From the NCBI RefSeq assembly GCF_030272615.1, contig NC_081410.1, forward strand, positions 114,914,140 to 114,978,139: a DNA stretch of 64,000 nt, given 5' to 3'. A model generated the notes under the pieces. It was not told where the DNA came from and ran no database searches. It saw only the letters and a list, made by a program, of their open reading frames with translations. The position numbers were made by a program, and so were the translations under genes. Origin of the DNA: Cryptomeria japonica (lineage: Eukaryota; Streptophyta; Pinopsida; Cupressales; Cupressaceae). The stretch's first letter is position 1, and each line of letters begins with the position of its first letter. This document shows, piece by piece, positions 35,063 to 47,956 of the stretch.

Positions 35063-37974
35063 GTTGCAAACACTGGGATCTCTGGTTAAGGTTGTGCCCA
35101 TAGTCTAGTGTGGTGTATATAGTATTTCTATCATGTGCTTCTCCCTTTCAAATTATGTTTGGGATTGACGTATAGGACCTTGAAAATCTTAGATGTTTCA
35201 TGTTCTCTCTTTTGCTCATTCTTTCTGAAGATCATAATTGAGTATATCATGTGTATTCACTTCTTGCTCTTATCTTCTTGATGTTAGTACTTGTTATATG
35301 ACGATGTGCACTTTTGATTGTTTTGAAATTTCTAGTATTTACTCAAACACTTTAAGACAGTGTAGATATATGATTTCTCTTCTTATAGAGGAAATTGCAT
35401 ATGCCTCCCTATTCTCAGGACTAGCTTATTACGTGAGATAATGTATTGCCTTAATCTTGAATAGTATGATGATGTTCTTATGTTATACATGTAACTTGAC
35501 TTTGTACAGATCATGAGAACTTGCATGAAAGATATTGCGTGCCTTCACATGGTAAATTAAAGGTAGTTCTCTCTCCCCCCCTTTTTACTCATATTTGGAT
35601 ATAATTTATAAGGATTTTAATTAATGAAGTATTCATACTGATTAGAATTACTTAGTGCCTAAACATGTGAATGGTGAATGTAGAAAAGGAATGTTTGTAT
35701 TGATCTCACCTTTCAATAAGGATGTAAGACTCTTAGTTGCATTTGTCAAGTTAGGAGGCCTTAAGAAATGTAGAATTTGCATTTTCAAGGTATGTGGTAA
35801 TTGATTGCTTGGAAGAATTAGGATGGTGTGTTTAGAAAATGAAATTAATCATGTATGATCTTGCATGACAATATTGATTGATTGGTAACGCTCTCTCTCC
35901 TCCTTACTCTATTTAGATAAAGGGTTCATAATGTTGAGAAGTGTACTTGATATCGATTGGAAGTGTGAATGCTTATTATGGATACGATATTGTGTGAATT
36001 ATGGTTAGAATGAATGTGCATTGAAGATAAAATAAATTCTTGTATTGTATCAATGCTTTCTGTTTTAAAAGAATAAGTTAGGTAGAATATCTTTTGCATG
36101 AATAATATAAGAAATATTATAAAAATTTGGGGTAATGGATATTGTTATAGTTCATGTGTTGAATGTGACAAATTAGGTGCATTGCATGTATAGTATAGGA
36201 AATTTGAAATCGTTCCTTTATTTGATTAAGAAAGATAAGTGTCCTTAGCTTTAGAGAAGATCTGCATGGTTTCGAAGTAATGTCCGATTAAATAAGCTAG
36301 TTGAGTGGTTGTTAGAAAAGCTATCATTGATGATAGAGTGATTGTTATTGAAATGTGATGCTGAATTTTGTTTAACATTTTAATAATAAGGTTTGTCTCT
36401 TTAAAAGTAATGACACCATGTATGTGAGAGTATTTAATGACTGGATTGTCTTGTGGCATCATGAAGGGTATCCTAATTGTTGTCATGCTATTTGTCATGC
36501 ATTATGAGAAATGGTGTATGTGTAAAATGTCATTGAATGAATAATCGTGAATTTGATGTCTATCTTTATTATAGTCATAATTTGGTGAATGTATTATCAT
36601 GTGTATGAAATATACCAAATGAGTGTTGGTCCTGTATTATGTGTATTTCTTGTATATGTATGGGGCACTTTGCCTCTTCCTCGCATGTGTTCTCTTTCAT
36701 AAAGGATAATTGCAAGGATTTTCGTAAAAATATTGTATTAAACTAATGATGGTAAATGGGAGCAAGTAAAATAGGAAACCATAATTGCTTTTAATGTTGC
36801 ATGGAAATTTATATGGCCTAACACATTTGGTGCATATTGTCTAATGCATTCAGGTGATCGTGTTCTTGGGTGTCGTGCAATAGGTACTCCCTTTGGCGAG
36901 GTTGATATTAGTCGCCTCATTATGTGGTTTCAATTGTGTTAGTTGTTTTGTCTTGAGTTTTTCGGGATTTGTACCTAGTGTTATTAGGGTGGCTTGATTC
37001 TTGTATTTTCTTATGTTAGGATGGACCACTAAGCTCTTCTTTCTATTTGTTTTGTGGCACTTGTCACACCTTATCTATTGTTGATGTTACCAACACTTTT
37101 CGTGATTTAATGTTGAACTGTATATTTTCCATAATTCTGTGTTTCTCTTTTGATTTCTATGGTGTTCATTCTGGGAGTTTAGCATTGTCGTCCCTAGTTT
37201 TATGTTAGTGTTGTTTCTATCATGTTCATTTTCAACCTCTGATAGTGTGTGTAAGGAAGGACGCTGCGAAGAAGTGTACTAAATATGATGGGCAAATGGA
37301 TAATACTAAGGTAGGCTAAGTAAATTAAATATGTTTTCAAAATGAAGTGCATTCATAGTTTCTATATTGTTTGAAATTTTAGATAGAAATGTGCTTGGAT
37401 TGAAGAAGCTCATATTATATAAAATAGTTAAATGTCAATGAGTTGCATATCCCCTATCTTCAATGGGTGCCTATGCATGTTTCAATATCACTATGTTGGT
37501 AGGGATGCTTATGAATAAATTGTTGTGTTCTTTAAATATTTGTGAGATTTACTTTTCCTCTCTATTTAAGAATGTGTTGTGCTTCAAGTTGGTGCTTTTG
37601 CTATGCAGATTGAGATGCTTTCTTGCCATGAATATTAATTCTATTAAAGAGTAGGAACTATAGTATTTGGCTATATCGTGTTAACTTCAGTTTATTTGAC
37701 CTTGAGGAAATTTGTTCTGAGAAATGTCCAGTAGTAATTAGTGTATGGTGTTTTTTTTTTTGTAATATAAAGGGATGTTGATAGTAGAATGTGGTATAAA
37801 TGTGTATCGGTATTCTTAACTTGTGTTTATATATATGTTAAAGAGGTGTTGCTATGCCTAAAAAGTTTGAGTTACTGTGGTTTAAGTTTGATGGTTTGAA
37901 GATACGAATTATGATTGAAAAATTATGCCATGCAAAATACTGTTAAGTGATGGTCTTTGGGAGAAGTTTGGGAG
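35063..37974 (+). other. non-coding internal domain of the LARD-like element
   Basis: About 2.9 kb without recognisable gag, protease, RT, integrase or RNase H in any frame. Frames are short and interrupted. A duplicated TTTGGGAGAAG near 37957-37972 marks the region where homology to extension F restarts. Confidence 0.5.
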
Positions 37975-38305
37975 AAGTTATTTTTGATAATGTAGTAGGA
38001 CTACTAATTTTCTTATGAGTTGATGTTATACTTTTATAATTTTTCAAGTGACTACAAGTTTCAACATGTGGAAGGATTTCACGAAATAAATGCTCTCGTT
38101 GTCTCATACAAGTAGTATCTAATTACAAGAAAGTATTTGGTCATTAACTTGGGGTGATATTTCATTTTCCTAATGCCATTTTGATTAACCCAGGGTGATA
38201 TTTCATTTTCCTAATGCCATTTTGATTAACCCAGTCAAAAGCATTATAAATTTAAAAAGATGGCCAGTTGTGGTTGATTTATATTAAGGGAGTTTATTAT
38301 GGTGT

Positions 38306-40124
38306 TGTAGTCACATAAATCTGTCCACTTAATTAAATGAATACTTAGTATTTATTTGATTATTTAACCATCAATTAATAATTAATTAAATTAATATTTA
38401 ATTAATTCATCTTAACCCTCTTCTCCTATTAATTAAATAAATTATTCAATTTATTTGATTTAATTCACTTAACCAAATTCAGACCATTAATTAAATAAAT
38501 AAATCATATTTATTTAATTAAATCTTCTCTCACATTTAAATAAATTAATATTTATTTAAAACCCCCAAAATCCCACCTCTCACATTTAAATAAATAAATC
38601 ATTTATTTAAAATCACCTTTATCCTCCACCCACTTGCATTTTCCTACAAATACAAGTTGCACAATTATTTTAAATAAATAATTTATTTAAATCACCTTTA
38701 TCCTCCACCCACTTGTATTTTCCTACAAAAGCAAGTTGCACAACTATTTTAAATAAATTATTTATTTAAAATCCTATTTATCCTCACCCACTTGAAACCT
38801 TTAATGGTTTCCCTTAAAGTAGTCAAACTTGATGGCTTTAAAGTCTTCAAACTTGATGGCTTCCTTCTATAGTCTTCTTAAGACTTTAATGGTTTTCCTT
38901 AAAGTCTTCAAGCCTTTAATGGTTTCCCTCAAAGTCTTCAAGCATTTTAAATGCTTTATCTTCTTTTTCTCATTTAAATAAATTAATATTTATTTAAATA
39001 TTTATCCAAATTCAACTTACACCATTTAATTGAAATAAATGATTTTATTTTAATTGAAAATACCAAAATTTCTCCCACTTGCATTTTCCTACAAAATCCA
39101 CTTGTATGCCTAAACCCCTTCTAGATTCTTCTAAACCCTTCCTAATTAGCCTAATCCATCCCCTAAATATTGTCACATTCCTAAGCAAATTGGAGTCACT
39201 TCTCAAAGACTCCAAAGTCTTTGAAAAGCAATTAATGCTTTGTGTGTTCAACAAATTAACCCTCAAAGTCTTGGATAACCTTTGAAAGCTTTCAACCTTC
39301 AACCACTTAATCCCCAAAGTCTCCAATAACCATTAATGGTTAATTCAACCCTCCCACATGGTTAAAACATTTGTTTTGACTCAACCTCTACCCAACCCAA
39401 AGGTCTCATCAGGCCATTAATGCTTTGACCATGATTATCTCTTAAACATTTGCACAAAGGTTTATCCTTGGATTAACTCCTAATCCAATGGGTAATCTTA
39501 ATTTAGACTTGACCCTTACCTTCTAGATAACCATGAGGTCTTTTCAGGCCTTTAATGCCTCCAACCTCTTCTCTCAACCCAATCCTATGTTGACACTTGT
39601 CACCATTTTATTGGTGTCAATTGTGCACATGGATCCCCAACTTTCAAACTTGGCCCTTGATTAAACCATTCAATCTTAACCCTTCATTTCCCCATTTCTT
39701 CTATAAATAGAACCCTTCTCCTCAAGCAAAAGAAGAAGCATTTTAGAGTATTGTTGTTATACTGGCATTAGCATAGAGCTTTTTCATAGCATCACTATCT
39801 ACTCTAGCATAGTATTTAGCTTTTCATTTCATATTTGAAGCTTAGTATTAAATCTCAATCCTCCATAAGCATCCATAGTGCAAAAAGCTGCTGAGAGCTA
39901 CACTCATTTGGGACTTGGAGAGGAGAGGAACAAGGGAGGAGCAACTATGAGCATCTTGATTAGCTATTTCATTTTATGTTTATATGCTTTCTATTTCATG
40001 CTTAATATCTATCTTGATATGCCTGTTTAGGATAATCTTTTGTTGCTAACACTAACGTTTGTTTCTTGTGCTCTTGTGTGTGTTGCCATCAAACAGATTT
40101 TCTAATCCTTTTTGCAGAGCATCA
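38306..40124 (+). mobile_element. solo LTR, 1819 bp, TSD GGTGT
   Basis: Begins TGTAGTCACATAAATC and ends GCAGAGCATCA (TG..CA), with GGTGT on both sides (38301-38305 and 40125-40129). F1 and F3 show the uninterrupted target (TTTATTATGGTGTA), which proves the insertion. Inside are repeated TAAATAAATTATTTATTTAA tracts, four CCACTTG.ATTTTCCTACA blocks and a TATA box at 39712. It has no internal coding region or primer-binding site. Relative of 28203-29770. Confidence 0.92.
39712..39719 (+). promoter_or_regulatory. TATA box in the solo LTR
   Basis: TATAAATA within CTTCTATAAATAGAACCC, about 1.4 kb into the LTR and in the same context as 29185-29192. Confidence 0.65.
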
Positions 40125-40472
40125 GGTGTATTTCTTTGAGAAAGTGGAAAATTAGCAATCCCTTTTATACGCATCTTGAGCTAGGTCTAGAGGACTTGAC
40201 AAGCTTTGAAAAGATCAAGCAAGAGTTGGTGAAGTTAGTGATTTGGTGGTAGCCCTTCAAGGTGATTTGTTTACTTAATAAAGAGATTTTGGATGTGCAA
40301 CATAATGTGAAGAACCCCTATAAATTTTTCCTTAATCTCCATTTAGTGGTCAAACACCTTTTGGTGGTCCATTCTAAAGGTGTGTTTGATGTGACGAACT
40401 CTTACAATTTACCCCTCTTGATTGTCATATGGTGGTCCACTCAATGATGATCAATGGGGTTTAATTTTTAGC

Positions 40473-41273
40473 TGTAATGACACTTTTCTCCAACACTTAA
40501 TTAATTATTTGTAGAGGAATGAATAGATTAAATATTAATGTCAAGATCAATTATAAGATGTCATAAAATTAAATTAGATGTAAATAGACAAAGTGACTAT
40601 GACATGTAATAATCTAATAAGAATTAATTGTTGCCATAATTAATTAAATAGCATAGTCACATAACTCAACCATATTATCATTAAATCATATATAAAAACT
40701 TATCAATATCTTATAGCATCAGGGTTTCCAATAATTATCTTAATCTTGAGCACTTGAAATGGTCATTCACACTCTAAGAAGATTCTAGTGGCCTTGGGAC
40801 CCTTATGGCTATAGCACTCCAAGGAGGAAACAAGCTCTTACATAGAATGAGCATGCCTTCACGACACAAAAGACACAACCCTAGCCAGGACACTCTCGGG
40901 TGTACGTTATATTTTGAGTTGGACACACATTGTGTGCCCCTTCTCCAAATGCCTCATAGCACACCAAGTCACTGTATTCTTCTTCTTCCATGATTGATCT
41001 CTCCATGCCCCTTTCAAGTCTCACATAAATTACTTATATAACCTTTTAAGAGGCGGTTTCCAAACCATCACACCCTTTCAAAAAGGTAACCCTTATTTAT
41101 CCTTCAATAAATATAATTATATATCTCCTTTAAGAGAGTTTTTCATAAACATTCTTTATTAACCTTTCCTTAAAGCAAAGGATTATAATATCCTTCATTG
41201 TTTATCTCCCTTTTTAATTCTAAAAGGGTTATTTCATCACTTTATATTCTCTTGGAGAAAAAATCACATAACA
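40473..41273 (+). mobile_element. solo LTR, 801 bp, TSD TTAGC
   Basis: Begins TGTAATGACACTTTTC and ends CACATAACA (TG..CA), flanked by TTAGC at 40468-40472 and 41274-41278. F3 has the empty site (TTAATTCTTAGATCCATCTA). It is shorter than and unrelated to the other LTRs here, so it is a separate family. The strand is not certain; plus is assumed from the TG..CA reading only. Confidence 0.88.
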
Positions 41274-41570
41274 TTAGCTCTATCTAATTGTGCCAATGAT
41301 ATATTGGTGAGCCTTAAGTTAGTCGTGGTGGGAGCATGCAAAAGATATATACGGTGCAATTGGGATATTAGTTGTGAGTGGCATGAGGTGGTGCAACTTC
41401 TAAGGTTGGTCATTAGGATGCAACCCATAAAGTGTAATGTGTGTTTGTCTATGTTATTTTATGCATGTGTTATGCATTTTTAGTTTTATATATTCAATTG
41501 TCTTCACCTAAATATGATTAGGGACTTTTGTTCTTTATCTTATGCTACTATTATACTCTCTATGAAGACA

Positions 41571-42967
41571 CTTAAAAATGGTCAACACCTACGGCTATGC
41601 TTTTTAGCATGTCTTCTATATCACACATTTGGTCTTTATCATTCATCGATATTGTGTCATTATTTTGTTAATTAAATGATGTCAATTATTCAATTGATAA
41701 TTAATTATGTCCACTGATTTGATCATCTCCTATCAATTTGACCTAAGTCACTATTTTCGTCTAGTTGATTAAATAATTTTATCAATTATTTAATCTCTAT
41801 CCTTTCAGTATTAACTTGTCCTAATCTATTTCTAGGGTCAAATAATTATTTAATTATTTGGGTCCCCTATCCTAATATTTCCTCTAGGATAAATAAATAT
41901 CGTTTATTTATTTATTTCCACCTTTTATCACAATTAAATAAATTCAGTTTTTTTAATGTCTAATTATTGTCATGTGGAGGAATTAATAAATTATATTTAT
42001 TAAATCTCTCCACTTATCTAAATTCCATACTAAAGTCTCTCCACTTTTAACTCCACCTCACTCTTCCATCTTCCTCGTTTTGCTCCACCTAACTCTATTT
42101 GGTGTAAATGTGTGGTTAAATGGTGGAAAAATTCCCATGATGATCATTTGACTATTAACGATTCTAATGACGACTCTTCTCAAGATGTTGGGTCTTCTAC
42201 TCTAACTCCCCCTTAAAAACACACTCCTTGGGGGGTTCTTGTGGAGGTGGCATGCTTCTGGTAAGTCTTGCTACTATAGCTCCTTTAACTCCTATTGGTC
42301 GATCCCACCCAATTCCTGATTATTTTTCTTAGAATCACAATTCCACTACTCTTATTATTTTTGCTTCAAAATAATACATTTTTTTATGAATTAGATGACA
42401 ATATTCTTGGATAATTGTTCAAAGGTGGAAGATTTTTTTCCCAAATATGTTTTCCAATCACACAATAGATATATTTAAGGATGTAAGGTCGGATATGGAA
42501 GGGTTTGGCATTGCTTAGGCCAAATCCTTGGTTTCTATTTTGTGTGTGGCATTTTAGTTTTAATAGTATTTTCTTTGGCTTGGTAGCTTGGCTATAGTTT
42601 TATTTTTGTTTCATCTTAGAACTCGATGTTGTTAGGTTTATCGTCCAATGAAAACTAACCTACCTTAATAAAAATATTATGCATTTATTTATCCTAATTG
42701 GTTAAATTGTCCAATTATTTAATTAATTGTCTTAAGCCCCTAAATCCTAGTTTAATCTCCCACTAATAGTATAATCCTATTACATTGAAATTTAAAATTA
42801 AAATATACATTCAATCAATTTTAAATAATGGATGTGACATGATTGTCCTAAACCAGGCTCAACCATCCATTTATCTTCAAATAATCTATAAATCAAACCC
42901 TCTCCAAGCCATTTCAAATGAGAATTAAATGCAACAAAGTTATGCTACTAAAATTCCTCACCAAAAT
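41571..42967 (+). other. AT-rich LTR-like remnant with an embedded LINE-like fragment
   Basis: The stretches 41600-42060 and 42690-42967 carry the AT-rich TTAATTAAT tracts of the 1.6-1.8 kb LTR family, and the latter matches 21070-21440. Between them, 42075-42660 reads coding-like WWKNSHDDHLTINDSNDDSS, which recalls the acidic region after the zinc knuckle of plant LINE ORF1, followed by stops. No intact element. Confidence 0.42.
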
Positions 42968-45900
42968 TGTAATGCCCGCCAAAATACCCTAGAGAAATAA
43001 ACATAATCTAACCATAAATAGAGATAATTTTTTTTTTAAACATCTAGTAATCAACATATGCAACTATGAACGACTACCATATACATATCAAGTGCATCAT
43101 TTTCTATCTACAATAATGCATGTAGGACATCATAAACATGATCATAGTATCATATAACACAAGTAAAAATAATGATAGCATAACATCCATTCCCTAGGGT
43201 ATCTCAATGTCACTACTTAATGAATAACATCTACTTACTATTATATTTTCCATTCATCCTCAATCTCTAGGTTCATTTTATAGCACCAAACCAAATGTTC
43301 CTAATTACCATTCTTACATTAATCATCTAGCACATCATGAATCCATTTACCCATCTCTATGAATAGGATTAGATCCTTTCCTTAAGAATTATGTTATATA
43401 TCATCAAGATTACTATTCATATGCATGTACATGAATCATAACTACAAGTATTTACATATAACAAGTTTATCTCAATCGTAAACATAATGAACATTTCCTC
43501 AATATAAACCATGTGATATTACATCATCTTTTTACATTTTGAGATCATAGTCTTTACAACATCATATTACATGATATTACAAATACAAGAGTATGTAATC
43601 TTCTTTCACACTTACAACGCCATCATGAATGCAATGTTATCCCAAATGCATAGAAATAAGACCCATGGATCATCTGCATAATGAAGAATAATAGAATCCA
43701 TATCCATGCACGCTAACATCCAAAGAAGAACATCCCAATGGAAGAAGGCATCAAACCACCCAACCATGTGGAACCAAATAGCCACCCTTCGTGCTAGGAG
43801 ATGACATGAGGTTCCAATTCTCACTCAAGACCTAGGCTGACACCTAACAACCAAGGGACTTAACATGATATCACAAGGGTAGACAACAAGAGTAAGATAA
43901 TAAAATCTCTTCACAAGGCCAAATAAAAATAAATAAAACTCTCCCAAAGGCGTAACACAAATCAAGGTATAAGGATCATGGTCATATGTAGGAGTGGATT
44001 GCCATCACATTCTATCCTCTCAAAGAAGAGAGCAATGCCAAACCATGATAGACACATCATTGCGTGTTGTCCTCACAAACAAGGTAAATCCACACCCATA
44101 GTAGTCATACATGTTATCCTCACATAGAAGAGTAATCCATACTCTTCATATACATACACGCTACTCTCACATAGAAGGGTAAAACCAATCCTTGATATAG
44201 ACATGTTGAGCCATCTCAACCCATGTGAGAACAAGGGAGATTATTTTGCTATCTCAATGACCTCAAACCAATTACTATCTTATTAAGTGAATCCCAAACC
44301 AATCAATTAATTGTTAATGTTATCACTTGTTTATAGCAAGGAAACTTTCAATGTGCCCTAGTGGTCTAGGTTCCAAGCAACCTATCTCAATTGACCCTAG
44401 TCATCACATGAAAGCCCACTCTCCCTACCCATATGCCAAGACCTTAGGATGGAAAAATATCAAAATAACATCATAACAACATAATGAAGGCTCACAAATG
44501 ACATAAAAATATTCACAACATCTCTGAGAACATAATGAACATAATAGGATACATATGGCCACATATAAGGCAAGAACCTACACCAAAGCATAGAAATCAA
44601 TGAGCTAAAGCATAATCATGATGTAAAGACCAATCCAAAACCATTTCAAACCCTCAATGGTGAGGAATAAAACATCTCACTGGGGCTATAATAAACTCCC
44701 CTCAACAACAAGGAAATTCTCCCTCTTGCTGGAGCAATATCACATATATGCAACCTCCTCAATGGTAAGGCACAAAACCTCTTATCGGAGTACTAAAAAA
44801 TCATAAAAAAATTAAGATGAAACCATACACATCTCTAGGGAACTCAAAAAAATCATACAAATCCTTTGGAAGGACCCCAAAATCAAGCCAACAAAACTCG
44901 GAACTCAAAAACCCTAAATCCTACAAACTACAAGCATAATTATGCATCTAAAACCCAGAATAGCTCATCCAATTCACATAATAGCACATAAGATTCACAT
45001 AGTAGCACATATGATTCATGTTTTAGCGCATATTACTTTTGAAATAGCACATATAACACTTGAAATAACGCATTTCAAATAAAGAAGAAAAATGACATAA
45101 AATGGACTCAGAACTTAACGAAAATGCCTAGTTTGGTCCCTAGGCTTGCAAATTGATCAACTAACACTCCTAGAAGGTGTGGGAGGATGAAGAATAATAG
45201 GTAAAGAACTTAAAAAGGAATCATAGACTCTCTAATAGAATCTAATCATAAATTAACAGTAACATATGCACTCAGAAGTGCACAGTAAGACACCCAGTTT
45301 TCACAATCACAAAGGAAGATGCAATAATAGGATTAAAGAACCATTAAAAAGGATATCCAAAGCTCATAAACATCTCCAGACTTCCACAAATGAATTATAG
45401 CCAAAATTACAAGTCACTGGTGAACAATAATCAACTCCCGACAAGCCACAATTTCTCCAAAATTACAAAAACAACACAGAGCTTGGGAAAATTTAGAAAA
45501 TTACTAAGGGATAAAATCATAAATCCCAAGCATAATAAATACAACCAAAACTCATAGAATTGAAATCAAGAATTAAACAGGGAAAAAAAACACAGGGAAG
45601 GTATTCCCAGCAAGCAACATTCCCATATTCTTCCAATTTCTTATAAATTACTAATCATTCCTAATTATTTACCCAAACCAAATGAAATCCCTTGAATATC
45701 AAATTCTATACTCAAAACAATCTTTAAACAAGATCTAGAGTACAATCTTTGGGAAGACACAATGTAGACATAGTTTTATTTTTGGAAATCAAATGCAAAG
45801 ATTGGAGAAACCAACCTGGAGATTGCAATCCAAAAAAGGGTAGAATCGATGAAGAGAAAATCAATCTAACAATCTAAACAAGAAACCTTGAATCCAAGCT

Positions 45901-47198
45901 CTAGCGAATTAAAAATCCAAAATGCAATCCAAAATCTTTTGGATGGTAACCCGACATCATACTAGAAAACTCCATAAATAAAAATCAAACTCCAAACTAT
46001 AGAAAAATCTCAACCAATCAGAAAATTCGATAAAACAATATATTATACCTACCATGCAAGATTCAAGGTAAATATTATTTAGTAATATTATTTACTTACC
46101 TATTCAAAATCAACCAATAAAAATAAAGGGTAGGTAAACTATATATTATATCCTGCTATGCAAATAATATTAATGTAATAATACAAATATAGATGGGGTA
46201 ATAATAAATCAAATCCCAATAATAAAATGATAAATACAAGGCTTGTATAAATAGAAACTAATAATTAAACATAAAAACCATATCAATAATAAAACATAAA
46301 CATTAAATAATTAATAAATCAATAGCTAATAAAACAATAAATAATTAACACAAATCAATTAAACATTAAATCAAATAAATTGATAAATTAATCTCAACAA
46401 TAAATTAATTATCAAATAATCAAATAAATCAAACTCAATTAATTAAACTTCAATAAATAATTAAATACTATACTAGATGATAAATTACTTCAAACATTAA
46501 TAAATCACATTAATCCAATTATTAATTAAATAATAAACATACATTCACATCACTTCAAACAACTCGTTGAAAGGGGGTAACATCGACATAAGACTATAGC
46601 CACCAACTTATGCCACAACACAACCAACAAGGTGAACAACTAAGCCTAGAGTGAGTGAAAGAAACTCATGACATCTTCATAAACTTGCCATTGGGATAGG
46701 ACATGCTCAGACCTGTGAGATCAGGTGGAGTCAATGTCTGGTACTTGTAACCACCATCACACACAATACAATGCATATACAACATATATCCATCATGATA
46801 AACAAGCAAGTGAAAAGAGAATCACAATGCCATATCATACTTGCAACGAGTGATAAGGCATTGTCCCTTTCACGAAGATAGACACACAATAACAACATCA
46901 ATACATTGCATGAAACCATAATCACGAAATAGGGGTTAGAATCATCATGACATCATAAATCATATAGTCCACATAGGAATATCAAATGCATATAATCCAT
47001 CCAATGTAAATCCATCCATCAAGTAATCTAGAATGTATCATCACTCTCATGAATCATCAAACATATAAGGTATCTAGCATCATCAGTATCATCTGAATAG
47101 AAATAGAGTCATAAGTAATCATCAAAATAGATCATCCATATGTCTAAATAGGTCTATCAAAGTATAAATCAAAATGTGAGTCTAGGAAGGACACTACA
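42968..47198 (-). mobile_element. solo copy of the 4.2-4.3 kb LTR
   Basis: On the minus strand it begins TGTAGTGTCCTTCCTAGACT (at 47198) and ends GGCGGGCATTACA (at 42968). It is the same family as 30710-35044 in the opposite orientation. Flanks AAAAT (42963-42967) and AAAAC (47199-47203) agree at four of five bases, and the flanks join to give the sequence seen at 21400-21450 (TTATGCTACTA.AAAT then CAACAAATCA), so this is a single LTR insertion. It is AT-rich near 46200-46550. No primer-binding site follows it. Confidence 0.72.
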
Positions 47199-47925
47199 AA
47201 AACAAATTTCATCCCTTGTTTCAACAAATCACGCATATCAATGACATCAAGAGGGTGTTGTTAAGAAAGTTTTTTTGTTCTCCTATGGTTTAGTTTGCAT
47301 TCTCTTTTTCTATAATAAACATGCATCCAAGTGTAGAATAAGAGTTTATTTTGTACATTGTTATATTATTTCATTCTATATTTATTGTGCACTTTTTTTA
47401 GCACACCTAATGGAACCTTTTGACATCATTTCGTCTAAACAACTAGGGCATCTATCCTCTCCTTTTCCTAACATTTCAAAGATATAATTCCCTCCCACTT
47501 TATGGGGGTACTCTCTGCTCTCTATTTGTAAGAACTGGGCTTCCCTACTCCTCTAAAGCTCTAATTAATGTAGGTATGTTAGCATGGAAAAGGTGGAGAG
47601 ACAAAAGAAGAAAGAGTGCAAGGAATGAACCTTTTAAAAATTAACAAAGCAAAAAATCCAAGGAGAATCCTTAGCCTAAGTATCTATAATAGGGTTTGAT
47701 ATTTCTTGTGTTGCAATTTTGTACCCAAATCAATCAAATCCAGTACTATATTATGTACTTGATTCAATCAATTAAAGAATTTTCTCTATCACAACTTCTC
47801 AACAACCCCAACAAATATCAATGTTTAAGAATTTAAGGTAGTATTTTGCATCATGATGTTACTTAAACTGCAAATTTTAGTATTTCAAAATATTTCATAT
47901 TCATGATAAATTAGGTGTTAAATTC
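47199..47925. other. no gene recognised
   Basis: AT-rich DNA between the solo LTR and the LINE target site, with one short plus-strand frame at 47275-47487 and no domain. Confidence 0.4.
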
Positions 47926-47942
47926 ATAATATTATGAAACAT
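47926..47942. repeat. LINE target-site duplication, tail side
   Basis: ATAATATTATGAAACAT, ending in the first T of the T15 tract. Its partner is at 55939-55964, where 9 bases separate the two halves. Confidence 0.75.
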
Positions 47943-47956
47943 TTTTTTTTTTTTTT

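Larger units (their letters stand above)
30710..37974 (+). mobile_element. LARD-like retroelement: 4.3 kb LTR plus non-coding internal region, 3' LTR missing
   Basis: Inserted in extension F: the flank before 30710 ends inside F (GGTTGAATCTTAATGCGAAT and CAATTAT), and F homology resumes near 37975. The element has a 4335 bp LTR (30710-35044), a primer-binding-like site, then about 2.9 kb with no gag or pol homology in any frame. LTRs over 4 kb around a non-coding core are the hallmark of large retrotransposon derivatives (LARDs), which depend on another element's proteins. The 3' LTR and right target duplication are missing, so the copy is truncated. The exact right junction is approximate. 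Confidence 0.62.
37975..41570 (+). repeat. segmental extension F2, interrupted by two solo LTRs
   Basis: Follows F1 (19190-20640) and F3 (59100-60304) through CAACATGTGGAAGGATTTCA, TTTATTATGGTGT, then after the first LTR GCAATCCCTTTTATACGCAT, AAAGATCAAGCAAGAG and ATCAATGGGGTTTAATTTTT, and after the second LTR GTGGTGGGAGCATGC. A 41 bp unit is duplicated at 38161-38242. Together with unit E it forms one ancestral segment. Confidence 0.85.
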
